Of a DNA stretch of 64,000 nucleotides, positions 21,631 to 30,517 are shown piece after piece; position 1 is the first letter of the stretch; every line of letters begins with the position of its first letter. Source of the DNA: JAFLCL01 sp964502175 (lineage in GTDB: Bacteria; Myxococcota_A; Polyangia; Polyangiales; Sandaracinaceae). Where the stretch lies: assembly GCA_964502175.1 (NCBI GenBank), contig CAZCVE010000048.1, forward strand, positions 1 through 64,000, in the 5' to 3' direction. The notes below the pieces were generated by a model that ran no database searches, was not told the origin of the DNA, and worked only from the letters and a program-made list of their open reading frames with translations. The position numbers and the translations under genes are program-made.

Positions 21631-23246
21631 GCGAGCCGGACCGAGACGACGAGGCGCTCCGCACGCGCCTCCTCGGTGCGCTCGCGATCCTGCGCGACGT
21701 CGCCACCGATCGCGGCCTGCTCGCGGTGCTCGACGAAGAGACGCGTCGTGAGCTGATGATCGCGGCGGGCCACGTGTCGCGGCCCGATCGCGTGGAGATC
21801 AAGAAGCTCCTCAAGGCGCTGCGTCGCCGTGAGCGCGACGCGAAGCGAGACGCCGATCAGGCGCTCCTCGATCAGACCGGCATCCGCACGCTGCGGCGCG
21901 CGCCCGTGTTCCCCACGCCGTCGCTCGCGGTGCCGGCGCCCGTGCCCGAGCTCGCGGGAGGCGCGCTCTCGAGCGCTGCGATCGACCCCCCGATCGACAC
22001 ACGGCTCGACCCAGCGATCGACGACGACGACGACGATCTCGACGACGCGAGCGGCGAGACGCGAGAGCCCGCGGCGCACACCCACCGAGCTCGCAAGTGC
22101 TACGTCTGCAAGGCTGCGTTCACGAACGTGCACGCGTTCTACGACCAGATGTGCGAGTCGTGCGCGGCGCTCAACTGGGACAAGCGCAACCAGAGCGCGG
22201 ACCTTGCGGGCCGCGTCGCGATCGTCACCGGATCGCGCGTGAAGATCGGCTACCACGCCGCGATCAAGCTGCTCCGCGCGGGCTGTCGCGTGATCGTGAC
22301 CACGCGCTTTCCGCACGACGCGGCCGAACGCTACGGCCGCGAAGAAGACTTCGAGGCGTGGCGCGATCGGCTCGAGATCCATGGCCTCGATCTCCGTCAC
22401 ACCCCGAGCGTCGAGGCGTTCTGCGCGCGCGTGCTGCGCACGCAGGATCGCCTCGACTTCCTGATCAACAACGCGTGCCAGACGGTGCGACGACCACCTG
22501 GCTTCTATCGGCACCTCGTCGATCTCGAGGCGCGCGCCGAGGTGCCCGCGCACCTCAGGCCGCTGCTCGAGGGCCATGCGTCCTCGCGCGACAGGACCGA
22601 CGCGCTCGTCGATCGATCGCGCGGCGCGATGCCCGTGGGTCTCGTCGCGTCGGCCGCGCTCTCTCAGGTGGCGCTGACGGACGAGGATCGACGGAACGAG
22701 CTCCATCTCTTTCCCGAAGGCGCGCTCGATCAGGATCTCCAGCAGATCGACCTGCGCGGCCGAAACAGCTGGCGGCTCGCGCTCGACGAGGTCTCCACGG
22801 TGGAGCTGCTCGAGGTGCAGCTCGTGAACGCCATCGCGCCGTTCGTGCTCGACGCTCGCCTCAAGCCGCTGATGCTGAGGGTGCCGACGCGCGACAAGCA
22901 CATCGTCAACGTGTCGGCGATGGAGGGGCAGTTCTACCGGGAGCACAAGACCGACAAGCACCCGCACACGAACATGGCGAAGGCCGCGCTCAACATGCTG
23001 ACGCGCACGAGCGCCGCGGACTACGTGAAGGACGGCATCCACATGAACGCCGTCGACACGGGCTGGATCACCGACGAAGACCCGCTCGACATCGCCGCGA
23101 AGAAGCAAGAGATGCACGGCTTCCACCCGCCGCTCGACTCGGTCGACGGGGCGGCGCGCATCGTGGCCCCGATCTTCGACGGCTTCCTCACGGGCGAGCA
23201 CGCGTGGGGCCTGTTTCTCAAGGACTACCGGCCGATTCCTTGGTGA
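21627..23246 (+). CDS. Zinc-ribbon SDR-family protein lacking the catalytic tyrosine
   Basis: 539 residues. An N-terminal helical region (about 1-90), a Pro/Asp-rich linker (90-150) and a zinc-ribbon-like C158-x2-C161...C176-x2-C179 are followed by a Rossmann fold starting at TGSRVKIGY (201-209), with the NNACQ motif typical of short-chain dehydrogenases. The serine region VSAMEG is present, but the position of the usual Tyr-x3-Lys reads TNMAK, so the tyrosine is replaced by threonine. It may therefore be catalytically altered or a binding protein. The start is GTG in a GTGA overlap with the upstream lipoprotein gene. Confidence 0.7.
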   Translation: MSEPDRDDEALRTRLLGALAILRDVATDRGLLAVLDEETRRELMIAAGHVSRPDRVEIKKLLKALRRRERDAKRDADQALLDQTGIRTLRRAPVFPTPSLAVPAPVPELAGGALSSAAIDPPIDTRLDPAIDDDDDDLDDASGETREPAAHTHRARKCYVCKAAFTNVHAFYDQMCESCAALNWDKRNQSADLAGRVAIVTGSRVKIGYHAAIKLLRAGCRVIVTTRFPHDAAERYGREEDFEAWRDRLEIHGLDLRHTPSVEAFCARVLRTQDRLDFLINNACQTVRRPPGFYRHLVDLEARAEVPAHLRPLLEGHASSRDRTDALVDRSRGAMPVGLVASAALSQVALTDEDRRNELHLFPEGALDQDLQQIDLRGRNSWRLALDEVSTVELLEVQLVNAIAPFVLDARLKPLMLRVPTRDKHIVNVSAMEGQFYREHKTDKHPHTNMAKAALNMLTRTSAADYVKDGIHMNAVDTGWITDEDPLDIAAKKQEMHGFHPPLDSVDGAARIVAPIFDGFLTGEHAWGLFLKDYRPIPW

Positions 23247-23276
23247 TCGGCGCGCGGTGAACCCCAGCGCGCTCGC

Positions 23277-23305
23277 TTGACACGGCACGACGCCGTCCCT
23301 GAGCC
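23277..23305 (+). promoter_or_regulatory. Consensus -35 TTGACA with weak -10, near the methyltransferase start
   Basis: TTGACA at 23277-23282, then 17 bases, then TGAGCC, which ends 7 bases before the GTG at 23313. The -35 is perfect but the -10 is poor. The layout matches the fabI promoter at 43000 and supports GTG 23313 over the TTG inside the -35. Confidence 0.35.
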
Positions 23306-23312
23306 TCCGCGC

Positions 23313-24215
23313 GTGAGTCGCTCGAACGAGGCAGGGTCGATCACCGTCTCGTCGACCTCGGCGGGGCCGTCGGTCGTCGCTCGCTACTACGACGACGTGC
23401 AGTGGCTCTACAACCTCGGCTGGTCTCCGGGCGGGACGCACTCGCTCCACTACGGTCTCTGGTGGGACGACACGCGCTCGCTCGCGGAGGCCGTGCGCAA
23501 CGGCGATCGCTTCATCGGCGAGAAGCTCGGGGTCGTGGCCTCCGATCACGTGCTCGACATGGGCTGCGGCGTGGGCGGCACGAGCGTGTTCCTCGCGAAG
23601 ACCTTCGGCTGTCGCGTGACCGGCATCACGATCTCGCCCGTCCAGCGCGCGCAGGCGAGCGAGTACGCGAAGGCGAGCGGCGTGGGTGACCTCTGCCAGT
23701 TCGAGCTCATGGACTACACGGCCATGCGCTTCGCCGAAGGGGCGTTCACCAAGGCGTTCACGCAGGAGACGTCGAACCACGCGCTCGACAAGCACGCGCT
23801 CCTCCGCGAGGCGCACCGTGTGCTCGTGCCCGGCGGCACCTACGCGTCGCTCGACGCGTTCGAGAAGCGTCCTGCGAAGCCGGGCGACGAGGAGCTGCGC
23901 TACCGACGCGTGCTCAGCGGGTGGCCGGGCGGCGATCTCGTGAGCCTCGATCGCTTCGTCGCGATCGCGAGGGAGGTCGGCCTCGAGATCGTCGCGCAGG
24001 GCGACGTCACGGAGCGCACCACCAAGAGCGCGCACGTGATCTGGAGGCGACACGTGGTGCTCTTTCCGTTCGTCCGGCTCGCGCGCCTCTTCCGCGTGGT
24101 GTCCGCCGAGCTCGTGCGTCACTTCGAGGCGTCCATCGAGCAGAAGGACATGTTCGGCGCGAAGGACAACGTGCTGATGTACGGCTACTTCGTCGCGAAG
24201 AAGCCGGGCGGCTGA
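23313..24215 (+). CDS. SAM-dependent methyltransferase (UbiE/tocopherol-type)
   Basis: 300 residues, class I methyltransferase. Motif I is VLDMGCGVGGTS, followed by VTGITISPVQ (motif post I) and RVLVPGGTYASLD (motif III region). The N-terminal SLHYGLWWDD element resembles sterol and gamma-tocopherol C-methyltransferases. It methylates a small molecule, probably a lipid or quinone, but the substrate cannot be told. It follows the SDR gene after about 65 bases with its own -35, and ends convergent to the ferric-reductase-like gene. Confidence 0.82.
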   Translation: MSRSNEAGSITVSSTSAGPSVVARYYDDVQWLYNLGWSPGGTHSLHYGLWWDDTRSLAEAVRNGDRFIGEKLGVVASDHVLDMGCGVGGTSVFLAKTFGCRVTGITISPVQRAQASEYAKASGVGDLCQFELMDYTAMRFAEGAFTKAFTQETSNHALDKHALLREAHRVLVPGGTYASLDAFEKRPAKPGDEELRYRRVLSGWPGGDLVSLDRFVAIAREVGLEIVAQGDVTERTTKSAHVIWRRHVVLFPFVRLARLFRVVSAELVRHFEASIEQKDMFGAKDNVLMYGYFVAKKPGG

Positions 24216-24238
24216 TCACCGCCGGGCCGTGGTGGAGC

Positions 24239-24787
24239 TCAGGGCGGATCCCCATGCGGCGCTGGGCTGTCTGCGTCGCTCGCCTCGCGCGTTCGTGACC
24301 GCGGCACCAAGCGGGCGAGCAGCAGCACGAGGACGATCACCGCGATCGTGATCGCGAGGCCGGGGTGGGCCGAGGGCCCTGCGAGCACGTGGAGCACGGC
24401 GAAGCCGATCGCGAGGTAGACGCCGCGGTGGAGCGTCTCCCACGTGCGGAGGCCGACGCGCGCGTTGAGCTTCGGGAACGACGTGAGCGCGAGCAGGGCG
24501 AGCAGCGTGAGCGCGAGCGCGCCGTGGCGGAGGTACGGGACCGACGCGATCATCGTGAGGGCGTCGTCGAGCGAGGCTGGGCCGAGCACGGCAGAGAGCA
24601 CGATCGACGCGTGCACGAGCGCCGCGACGAAGCCCACGAGGCCCGCGAGGCGTCGCCACGTGACGAGGCGCAGGCGCTGGTCGCGGAGGAAGCGCGACGC
24701 GAGCGAGAGGGTGAGGCTCGTGAGCAGCGCGAAGATCGCGAGCCACCCGGAGAGGTGCGTGAGGCCGACGACGGCGTCGCTCGCCAT
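24239..24787 (-). CDS. Ferric-reductase-like heme membrane protein
   Basis: 182 residues with five to six hydrophobic helices. Conserved-looking histidines lie in LTHLSG, LVHASIV, LRHGAL, LHRGVY and LHVLAG, the pattern of the ferric reductase transmembrane domain (PF01794), which includes MsrQ. It probably binds b-type heme and moves electrons across the membrane. Its ATG overlaps the stop of the c-type cytochrome gene (TGATG), so the two are likely one electron-transfer operon. MsrQ itself is possible, but no msrP is next to it. Confidence 0.7.
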   Translation of the reverse strand: MASDAVVGLTHLSGWLAIFALLTSLTLSLASRFLRDQRLRLVTWRRLAGLVGFVAALVHASIVLSAVLGPASLDDALTMIASVPYLRHGALALTLLALLALTSFPKLNARVGLRTWETLHRGVYLAIGFAVLHVLAGPSAHPGLAITIAVIVLVLLLARLVPRSRTREASDADSPAPHGDPP

Positions 24788-27032
24788 CAGAGCGTCTCCA
24801 AGAAGAAGAGGAGGTCCGCGCGCTCCTCGTCGGTGAGCGCGCGCGTGTCGCCGTGTCGGTTCGCGCCGTTCTCTCGGCCGATCACGTCGCCGAGCGTCGC
24901 CGCGCGACCGTCGAACAAGTAGGGCGCTTGATCGCGCAGGTTGCGGAGCGACGGGACGTCGAGGCTGAGCGCGGCGTCGCCGTCGTGATCGGGGAACACC
25001 GTGTGGAGCGGGTAGCGCGCGAGCGTCGTGAACGCGGGTGGTGCGTGGCAGTGATCGCAGCCCGACGCGAAGAACACCGCGAGACCACGCTGCTCGCGCN
25101 NNNNNNNNNNNNNNNNNNNNNNNNNNNNNNNNNNNNNNNNNNNNNNNNNNNNNNNNNNNNNNNNNNNNNNNNNNNNNNNNNNNNNNNNNNNNNNNNNNNC
25201 GCGCGACGATCGCCGATGCGCGCGCGGTAGCCGCGGTACTCGAGCTCGGCGACGTCGTGCAGATCGCCGAGGTGCGGGTAGCTGCCGTCTCGGAGGAACG
25301 GAGCCGTGCCTGCGAGGCCGCGCACGTCGAGCGTCGGCGCGAGCACGCGACCGCCGATGTTGTGCGCCTCGCCGTCGGTGGCTCCGCCGAGGTGACAGCT
25401 CTGACACGACGCGCCCGCGCGCGTGCTCTCCCAGAACGCGCGCTCGCCGAGGCGCACGCGGAGCGACTCGGGCTGCTCGCGAAGGAGCTCGTCGTTCGAT
25501 GGCGCGAGCGCCTGTCCGCGGACGATCTCGAGCGTGCGCGCGTCGATCACGAGCGCGCCGCCGTCGATCGCCGAGGTGACGATCACGCGCTCGCCCGCGA
25601 TCGCGACGCCGGACGGACCGAACATGCGATCCGAGAGATCGAGCCAGCGCGTGGGCGTGTGATCGCTCAGCACGGCGAGCTCGCTCGATCCGGCGAATGC
25701 GACGAACAGCCTCCCGCTCGCGTCGAACGCCAGCGCGCTCGGGCCGAGCCCGCGATCCGCGTCGCCTGCGTGATCTTGGCGATCGGTGCGCCGCGCGGTC
25801 GTCTCGAGGCGCGTGGGCGCGAGCGTGCTGCGATCGAGCCAGACGAGCTGATCTTCGACGAAGTGGTTGCCGAGGTTGTCGCGCGGCGCGGGATCGAACG
25901 CCGTCGTCGCGATCACGATCTGCGCTCCGTCGGGGCTCACCGCCAGCGCGGACGCGGGCATGACGAGCGGCCTCGATCGATCCCGCGGTGTCGTGCGGTC
26001 GATCGAGCGCACCTCGATGCGCGCGGGCGATCGCGTCGTGATGACGATCTCGTCGCCCGCGATCGCGACGTCGATCGGCATGCCCTCGAGGGGAAGTCGG
26101 TCGATCACACCGAGCACGCGGGCTTCGGGCGCGCTGGGCAACGGTACGAGGCCGATGATCACGATCTCCCGCGTGTCGCCTGCGCGCGCGAGGGCGAAGA
26201 CATCCTCGGACCCGTCCATCGCGATCACACCGAGCCCCACGGGGATCTCGTCGTGCTCGAGCGGACGGCCGGTGATCGGGGAGAGCAGGATCGCCGTGGG
26301 CTCGTACCGACGTGCGACGAGGACCGCGTCGGCGCCGGCGAACGCGCACGCGACCGGACCATCGCCCGCGTCGTGGGCGTCGAGGTTCGTGATCGGTCCG
26401 AGGAACAGCGTGTCGGTCTCCTCGCTCGGCACGCAGAGCCGCGAGCCGTCCGCGCTCACGCGAGGTCGCCTCGGGTGTGCGAGCGGAGACGCGAGCGCGA
26501 GCGGCTGCGCGTGGTGCGCGCGATCGACGACGACCGTGGCGATCATCGGGCCCGTCGCGCGGTCGAGCAGGCCGGCCGTGCGGGGGTCGACGTCGATACG
26601 GAACACGTCGTGACCGAGCGACTGCGCGGCGATCTCGTGCACGCCGTCGAACATCAGGCTCAGCTCGCGGGCGCCTTCTGCGCGAACGAAGAACGACTGC
26701 GGGCGATCGGAGACGACGAGCGGCGGCGCGATCGTCACGGCCCCCGAGAGACGCATGCGATCGCTCAGGCGCGGCGAGAGCTCGAGCAGCCCCTCGGTCT
26801 CGGCCAGCACGGCGCCGCGACGAGCGAGCACGGCGAGCGGCACGATCGCGGCGAGGAGGATCGCGACGCGGTGCTCGCGCGCCAGCGAGGTGAGGCGCGG
26901 ACCGACGCGCGTGCGCAGCGCGAGCTCCACGAGCGTCCACGCGATCGCGAGGCAGAGGACGAGACGAGTCGACGAGGGCGCTCCGAGCGCGGCGGCGATC
27001 GACAGCGCGATCACGACGACGAGCGACGTCAT
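24787..27032 (-). CDS. Membrane-anchored propeller protein with di-heme cytochrome c domain (contains assembly gap)
   Basis: About 715 residues plus the gap. Two N-terminal membrane helices (about 1-70) are followed by a WD/YVTN-type beta propeller (about 80-510). Next is a cytochrome-c-peroxidase-like part: the first heme site CQSCH lies before the gap and the second, CDHCH, after it. The sequence GLAVFF..GCDHCHAPP..., PSLRNLRDQAPYLFDGR and TDEERADLLFFLETL matches the family C-terminus. The 100 N at 25100-25199 join two different reading frames, so the true gap length is not 100 or the gene is broken; I treat it as one gene. It probably oxidises or relays electrons at the outer face of the inner membrane. 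Confidence 0.75.
25100..25199. other. Assembly gap (100 N) inside the di-heme protein gene
   Basis: One hundred N, a standard unknown-length placeholder. The coding frames on the two sides disagree, which fits an arbitrary gap length. Confidence 0.97.
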
Positions 27033-27036
27033 CGCG

Positions 27037-28401
27037 TCATCGCTTCGGTCGGAAGTTGCGCCTCAGCTTCGCGGAGACCTTGGGCACGGGGCCCGTGCGC
27101 GTCGTCGACTCGTACGGCGCAGGCTTTCCCTTGGCCGACGCTGCGGTGCCGCGCGCCTTGGGGCTCGCCGCAGCCTTCAGCTTGCTCGCGACCTTGGGCG
27201 AGATCTTCCCTTGTCCCGCCGCGGCGCGCGGCGTGGTGGCGGCGGGCTTCTGCGTGACCGGGCGCGGGGCGTTGCTGCCGAGCTTCGGGAAGGTCTTCGT
27301 CGGTCGCGTGCGCGCGGGATCGTCCGGCGCGGGAGCCGCGGGCCGCGCGGCGATCGAGCCGACCTTGATGCGGCGCATGACGGCGTCTCGCTGTCGCGCC
27401 TTGTAGGCGTCGTGGCTCGCGTCGCCGAGCTCGTTCTTCTGCTCGGTCTCGCGATCGACCAGCTGGAACTCGGCCTGCGCGAACACGACGTGCCCCAGCG
27501 CCCACGCGGCGGGCGGCGCCCCCTCGAGCATGTCCGCGGGCAAGCGCACGGGCATGTCCACGACGAAGTGAACGACGCGGTAGGAGGGCGCCGAGAAGAC
27601 GTTGTCGTTCGCGCCGTCGGCCACGTCGTCGGCGAGGGCCTGCATGCCGGACGCGATGCTCGCGAGGCGCGGCTGCGCGCGCACGTACTTCGAGAGCTCG
27701 AACATCGTGTTGGTGCTCTCGCCGGGCACCACGTAGTTGAACGGGAAGAGGTGCCGCGTGAGGTAGCCGAGCACCGGGAAGATGTCCTCGGCGCTGCGCA
27801 CCACGATGCGGAAGCGGAGCTTGTCGTAGATCTGCGCGGCGTGCGTCTCGCGCTTCGAGAGCAGCTTCGAGTAGAGCGAGTCCTTGTTCTTGCGGCCGCC
27901 CACGAACTCGAGGATCGGCAGGCCGCGCGCGAGCATGCCGCCGATCACCCGGTAGACCTTCTGCTCGACGAGGTGGAAGACGTCTTGATCGGAGATCGGC
28001 AGCATCGAGAGCAGCTCGCGCGCCTCGAGGTGGTGGATGACGTGGATGACCTTGAGGATCGTGCACGCGCAGAGCTGTCGGTGGCCGCGGCCGGACGCGA
28101 TCAGCAAGAGCTCCGCGACGTCGGCCTCGGCGATGGGCTTGGGCACCGGGAACTCGAAATTGCGCCGCAAGTAGGCGATCGCGTGGTTCTTGATCGCCTC
28201 CATGCGCGCGTGGCTCGCCGGGTCTTGCGGATCGAGCTCGTGTCCGACGAGGAATTCGCGCACCTCTTCGGGCGTCTCGAACGCGAGGCGCTGCCAGTCG
28301 ATCACGGAGCCGCCGCGGAGCACCACGCGGATGCTCTCGAGATCGAGGAGATCGATCTCGTCGAGCTTGCGGTAGCGAGGCAGGGTCAGCTCGTCGCGCA
28401 T
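27037..28401 (-). CDS. Conserved myxobacterial protein of unknown function (TIGR04552-like)
   Basis: 454 residues. The first about 330 form a soluble mixed fold with strongly conserved-looking motifs (RYRKLDEIDLLDLESIRVV; RNFEFPVPKPIAEADVAELLL; FPFNYVVPGESTNTMFEL). The last about 110 residues are a low-complexity, Lys/Ala/Pro-rich basic tail. I believe this corresponds to the TIGR04552 group but cannot confirm it. The stop lies 4 bases before the ATG of the cytochrome gene, and the start overlaps the end of the radical SAM gene by 16 bases, so these genes form one operon. Confidence 0.65.
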   Translation of the reverse strand: MRDELTLPRYRKLDEIDLLDLESIRVVLRGGSVIDWQRLAFETPEEVREFLVGHELDPQDPASHARMEAIKNHAIAYLRRNFEFPVPKPIAEADVAELLLIASGRGHRQLCACTILKVIHVIHHLEARELLSMLPISDQDVFHLVEQKVYRVIGGMLARGLPILEFVGGRKNKDSLYSKLLSKRETHAAQIYDKLRFRIVVRSAEDIFPVLGYLTRHLFPFNYVVPGESTNTMFELSKYVRAQPRLASIASGMQALADDVADGANDNVFSAPSYRVVHFVVDMPVRLPADMLEGAPPAAWALGHVVFAQAEFQLVDRETEQKNELGDASHDAYKARQRDAVMRRIKVGSIAARPAAPAPDDPARTRPTKTFPKLGSNAPRPVTQKPAATTPRAAAGQGKISPKVASKLKAAASPKARGTAASAKGKPAPYESTTRTGPVPKVSAKLRRNFRPKR

Positions 28402-29258
28402 GAGGTCTCGGCATCGTACCCGCGCCTCGTCCCGCGGAGCGCGACCAAGGTGCCGCAGCCGCCGTTGTCTTCGGTGCGGGCCTTGGAGCTCATGCGCACG
28501 CGGAGGCCACGCTCGACGAGGCGCGCGTAGATCGCTTCGTAGCGCGCGCGCTCGACGCCGCGGTGCGCGCTCGTGGGCACCGGGTTGTAGGCATAGAGGT
28601 GGACGAAGAGATCGAGCGGGCGCGCCCGCGCCGCGAACGCATCGAGCTCGTCGTCGTGATCGTTGTCGCCCTCGATCACGAGGTAGGCGAGCGCGATCTT
28701 CTTCTTCCGCTTGTTGCTCGCGCGCGGCAGCGCGTCGCCGAGGAGCGCGAAGAGCGGCGCGAGCGCGGGGCCCTTGGGCACGAGGCGCGCGCGCACGGCC
28801 TCGGTGCCGGCGTGCACGGAGATCGTGAGCCCGTTGTGACGCGGACCCGTGGGCGCGAGCCACTCGGCGAGGTGCGTGAGCGGCGCGCCGCTGGTCGTCA
28901 CGCTCGTGGGGCTCGTGTCGCGACACGCGTCGACGAACGCGCGCACGACCTCGTGGTTGTGGAGCGGCTCGCCCGCGCCCGACACCGTGATGCGGTCGAT
29001 CGGCCGATCGCTCCGCGCGGCCACGAGATCGCGCTGCGCGAAGAGCTCGTCGAGCGTGAGGTTTCGGGCGACGCCGTTCGCCCCGGAGGCGCAGAACGGA
29101 CAGCGCACCCCGCACCCGACCTGGCTCGACACGCAGAGGGTGTCGCCCCGGTAGAGCACGCTCTCGATGGCGGCACCGTCCGACGTCAGGCGCACGACGA
29201 AGCGCCGGTTCCCTCCCGGGGTGGCCACCTCGCGCTCGATGGACGCTGCCGAAATCAC
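28386..29258 (-). CDS. Short RlmN-like radical SAM protein
   Basis: 290 residues. The radical SAM 4Fe-4S motif is C49-x3-C53-x2-C56 within LCVSSQVGCGVRCPFC, nearly the RlmN/Cfr signature. The later RlmN landmarks are present: VSGAGEPLHN, YLVIEGDND and a near-C-terminal cysteine in NGGCGTL (C268), equivalent to the methyl-carrying cysteine. The protein lacks most of the N-terminal accessory domain of standard RlmN (about 350-380 residues). It probably methylates an RNA adenine or is a diverged paralogue. No ATG fits; GTG 29258 is chosen because TACCCT lies 9 bases upstream and the frame upstream is unlike protein. Confidence 0.72.
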   Translation of the reverse strand: MISAASIEREVATPGGNRRFVVRLTSDGAAIESVLYRGDTLCVSSQVGCGVRCPFCASGANGVARNLTLDELFAQRDLVAARSDRPIDRITVSGAGEPLHNHEVVRAFVDACRDTSPTSVTTSGAPLTHLAEWLAPTGPRHNGLTISVHAGTEAVRARLVPKGPALAPLFALLGDALPRASNKRKKKIALAYLVIEGDNDHDDELDAFAARARPLDLFVHLYAYNPVPTSAHRGVERARYEAIYARLVERGLRVRMSSKARTEDNGGCGTLVALRGTRRGYDAETSCATS

Positions 29259-29267
29259 CGCGATTTC

Positions 29268-29273
29268 AGGGTA
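29268..29273 (-). promoter_or_regulatory. -10 box TACCCT, leaderless promoter of the RlmN-like gene
   Basis: On the minus strand TACCCT ends 9 bases before GTG 29258, without a ribosome-binding site. It faces the divergent promoter of the 29356 gene, 45 to 75 bases away. Confidence 0.42.
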
Positions 29274-29301
29274 GCAACCGACGCGCGCCGCCAGAGAGAA
29301 T

Positions 29302-29348
29302 AATTGTGTGCAGCAATTTGGACGGATGTTCAGTGCCTTCCGTACAGT
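29302..29348 (+). promoter_or_regulatory. Promoter TTGGAC-19-TACAGT with overlapping inverted-repeat operator
   Basis: -35 TTGGAC at 29318-29323 and -10 TACAGT at 29343-29348, the latter 7 bases before the ATG. An inverted repeat AATTG-TGTGCAG-CAATT (29302-29318) touches the -35. This is one of the most AT-rich spots in the window. The small winged-helix product is a natural candidate to bind it. Confidence 0.5.
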
Positions 29349-29355
29349 GGTGCGT

Positions 29356-29646
29356 ATGAACAGCCAGCTCACCCTCGCCTCTCTCGTCCTCGCCGTGTTC
29401 GACCTCGTTCGCCTCGGTCTGCCTGCGGATGCCGAGCGTCTCGCCGGTCGCCTCGGCATCGAGACCGTCCGCGTCGAGCGCGCGCTCGTGGAGCTCGAGC
29501 GACGTGGCCTCGCGGACGCGGGCCGCGCGCGCCTCAGCCTCGCCGGTCTCGCGCTCGCGTCCCAGCTCGACATGGAGCGCAGCGCCCGCCTCTTCGGTCT
29601 CTCGCCCGCGAACGACGCGCCTTCGAGCGCGCAGCGCGTGGCCTGA
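29356..29646 (+). CDS. Small winged-helix DNA-binding protein
   Basis: 96 residues. The helices and wing fit a compact winged helix-turn-helix: LASLVLAVFDLVRLGL, then LAGRLGIETVRVERALVELERRGL (recognition helix and wing approach), then ADAGRARLSLAGLALA. It has no sensor domain. It is transcribed divergently from the RlmN-like gene, and an inverted repeat overlaps its -35, so it may repress itself and perhaps the divergent gene. The ATG is set by the -10 located 7 bases upstream. Confidence 0.68.
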   Translation: MNSQLTLASLVLAVFDLVRLGLPADAERLAGRLGIETVRVERALVELERRGLADAGRARLSLAGLALASQLDMERSARLFGLSPANDAPSSAQRVA

Positions 29647-29714
29647 AGCGCGTGGCCTGAGCGACGCGACGGACGTTTTGTGTGGATCGGGCCGAGCGTG
29701 CGAGAGTCGCGCGC

Positions 29715-30515
29715 ATGCGTCCCACGATGGCTTCGATCGCGTCGTCCGCGATCGTGCTCCTCCTCGCGTTCTCGCTCGTGTCCTGCGCGTATCCGCGCCG
29801 CACGACGTCTCTCTCTCCGGTCCGCGCTGCGTCGTCGATGACGACGGGGCCAGGCGGCACGCCTGGAGACGTCTTCCACTTCACCGCGGTGTCCGCGACG
29901 CTCAACGCGCAGAACCGTGGCGCCACGCAGTGGGACGACGGCGGTGGTCTGCCGGATCCGGTGCTCCGCGTGTACCGCGACGATCAGCTCGTCTGGGAGT
30001 CGGGCACGGTGAACGACTCGCTCCACCCCGAGTGGAACGAGGCGGCGCCGCGCAACATCCGCTTCCCCGCGAGCGCGCGGATCCGCATCGAGGTGTGGGA
30101 CTCGGACGAGCTCGGCGGCGATCCCGTGGGCATCTGGCGCGGCATCGGTCTGCCTCCGAACGCTCGCTCTGGCGTCGACGCGCGCATCCTCCTCGAGGGC
30201 GAGTCGTACGTGACCGTGCGCGTCGATCCGCCGCAGCCTCATCGCGGCGTGGGCATCCGCCTCTTCGAGGTTCACGGCAGCGATCTGCAGGTCGTCGAGG
30301 TGGAGCCGTTCTCCCCTGCAGCGCGCGCGGACGTCGTGGCTGGAGATCGCATCCTCGCGATCGGCGGGCAGACCGTGGGGCAGCTCGGCACGCAGCGCGC
30401 AGCCGGCGCGCTCTCGATGGCCGCGGAGCGACAGGAGCCGCTGCGCATCGCCAACGTGCAGGGCGCCGAGCGCACCGTGACGCTCGATCGCGGCTACGTC
30501 TGGCTGATCCTCTGA
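29715..30515 (+). CDS. PDZ-domain lipoprotein with a C2-like region
   Basis: 266 residues. The signal peptide has lipobox SLVSC (C23 or so). Residues about 60-160 resemble a C2-type beta-sandwich (DPVLRVYRDDQLVWES...VNDSLHPEWNEA...IRIEVWDSDELGGDP). The C-terminal part is a PDZ domain (VVEVEPFSPAARADVVAGDRILAIGGQ). It probably sits on the periplasmic face of a membrane as a binding scaffold. It is followed after 2 bases by the next gene, so they are co-transcribed. Confidence 0.72.
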   Translation: MRPTMASIASSAIVLLLAFSLVSCAYPRRTTSLSPVRAASSMTTGPGGTPGDVFHFTAVSATLNAQNRGATQWDDGGGLPDPVLRVYRDDQLVWESGTVNDSLHPEWNEAAPRNIRFPASARIRIEVWDSDELGGDPVGIWRGIGLPPNARSGVDARILLEGESYVTVRVDPPQPHRGVGIRLFEVHGSDLQVVEVEPFSPAARADVVAGDRILAIGGQTVGQLGTQRAAGALSMAAERQEPLRIANVQGAERTVTLDRGYVWLIL

Positions 30516-30517
30516 CC

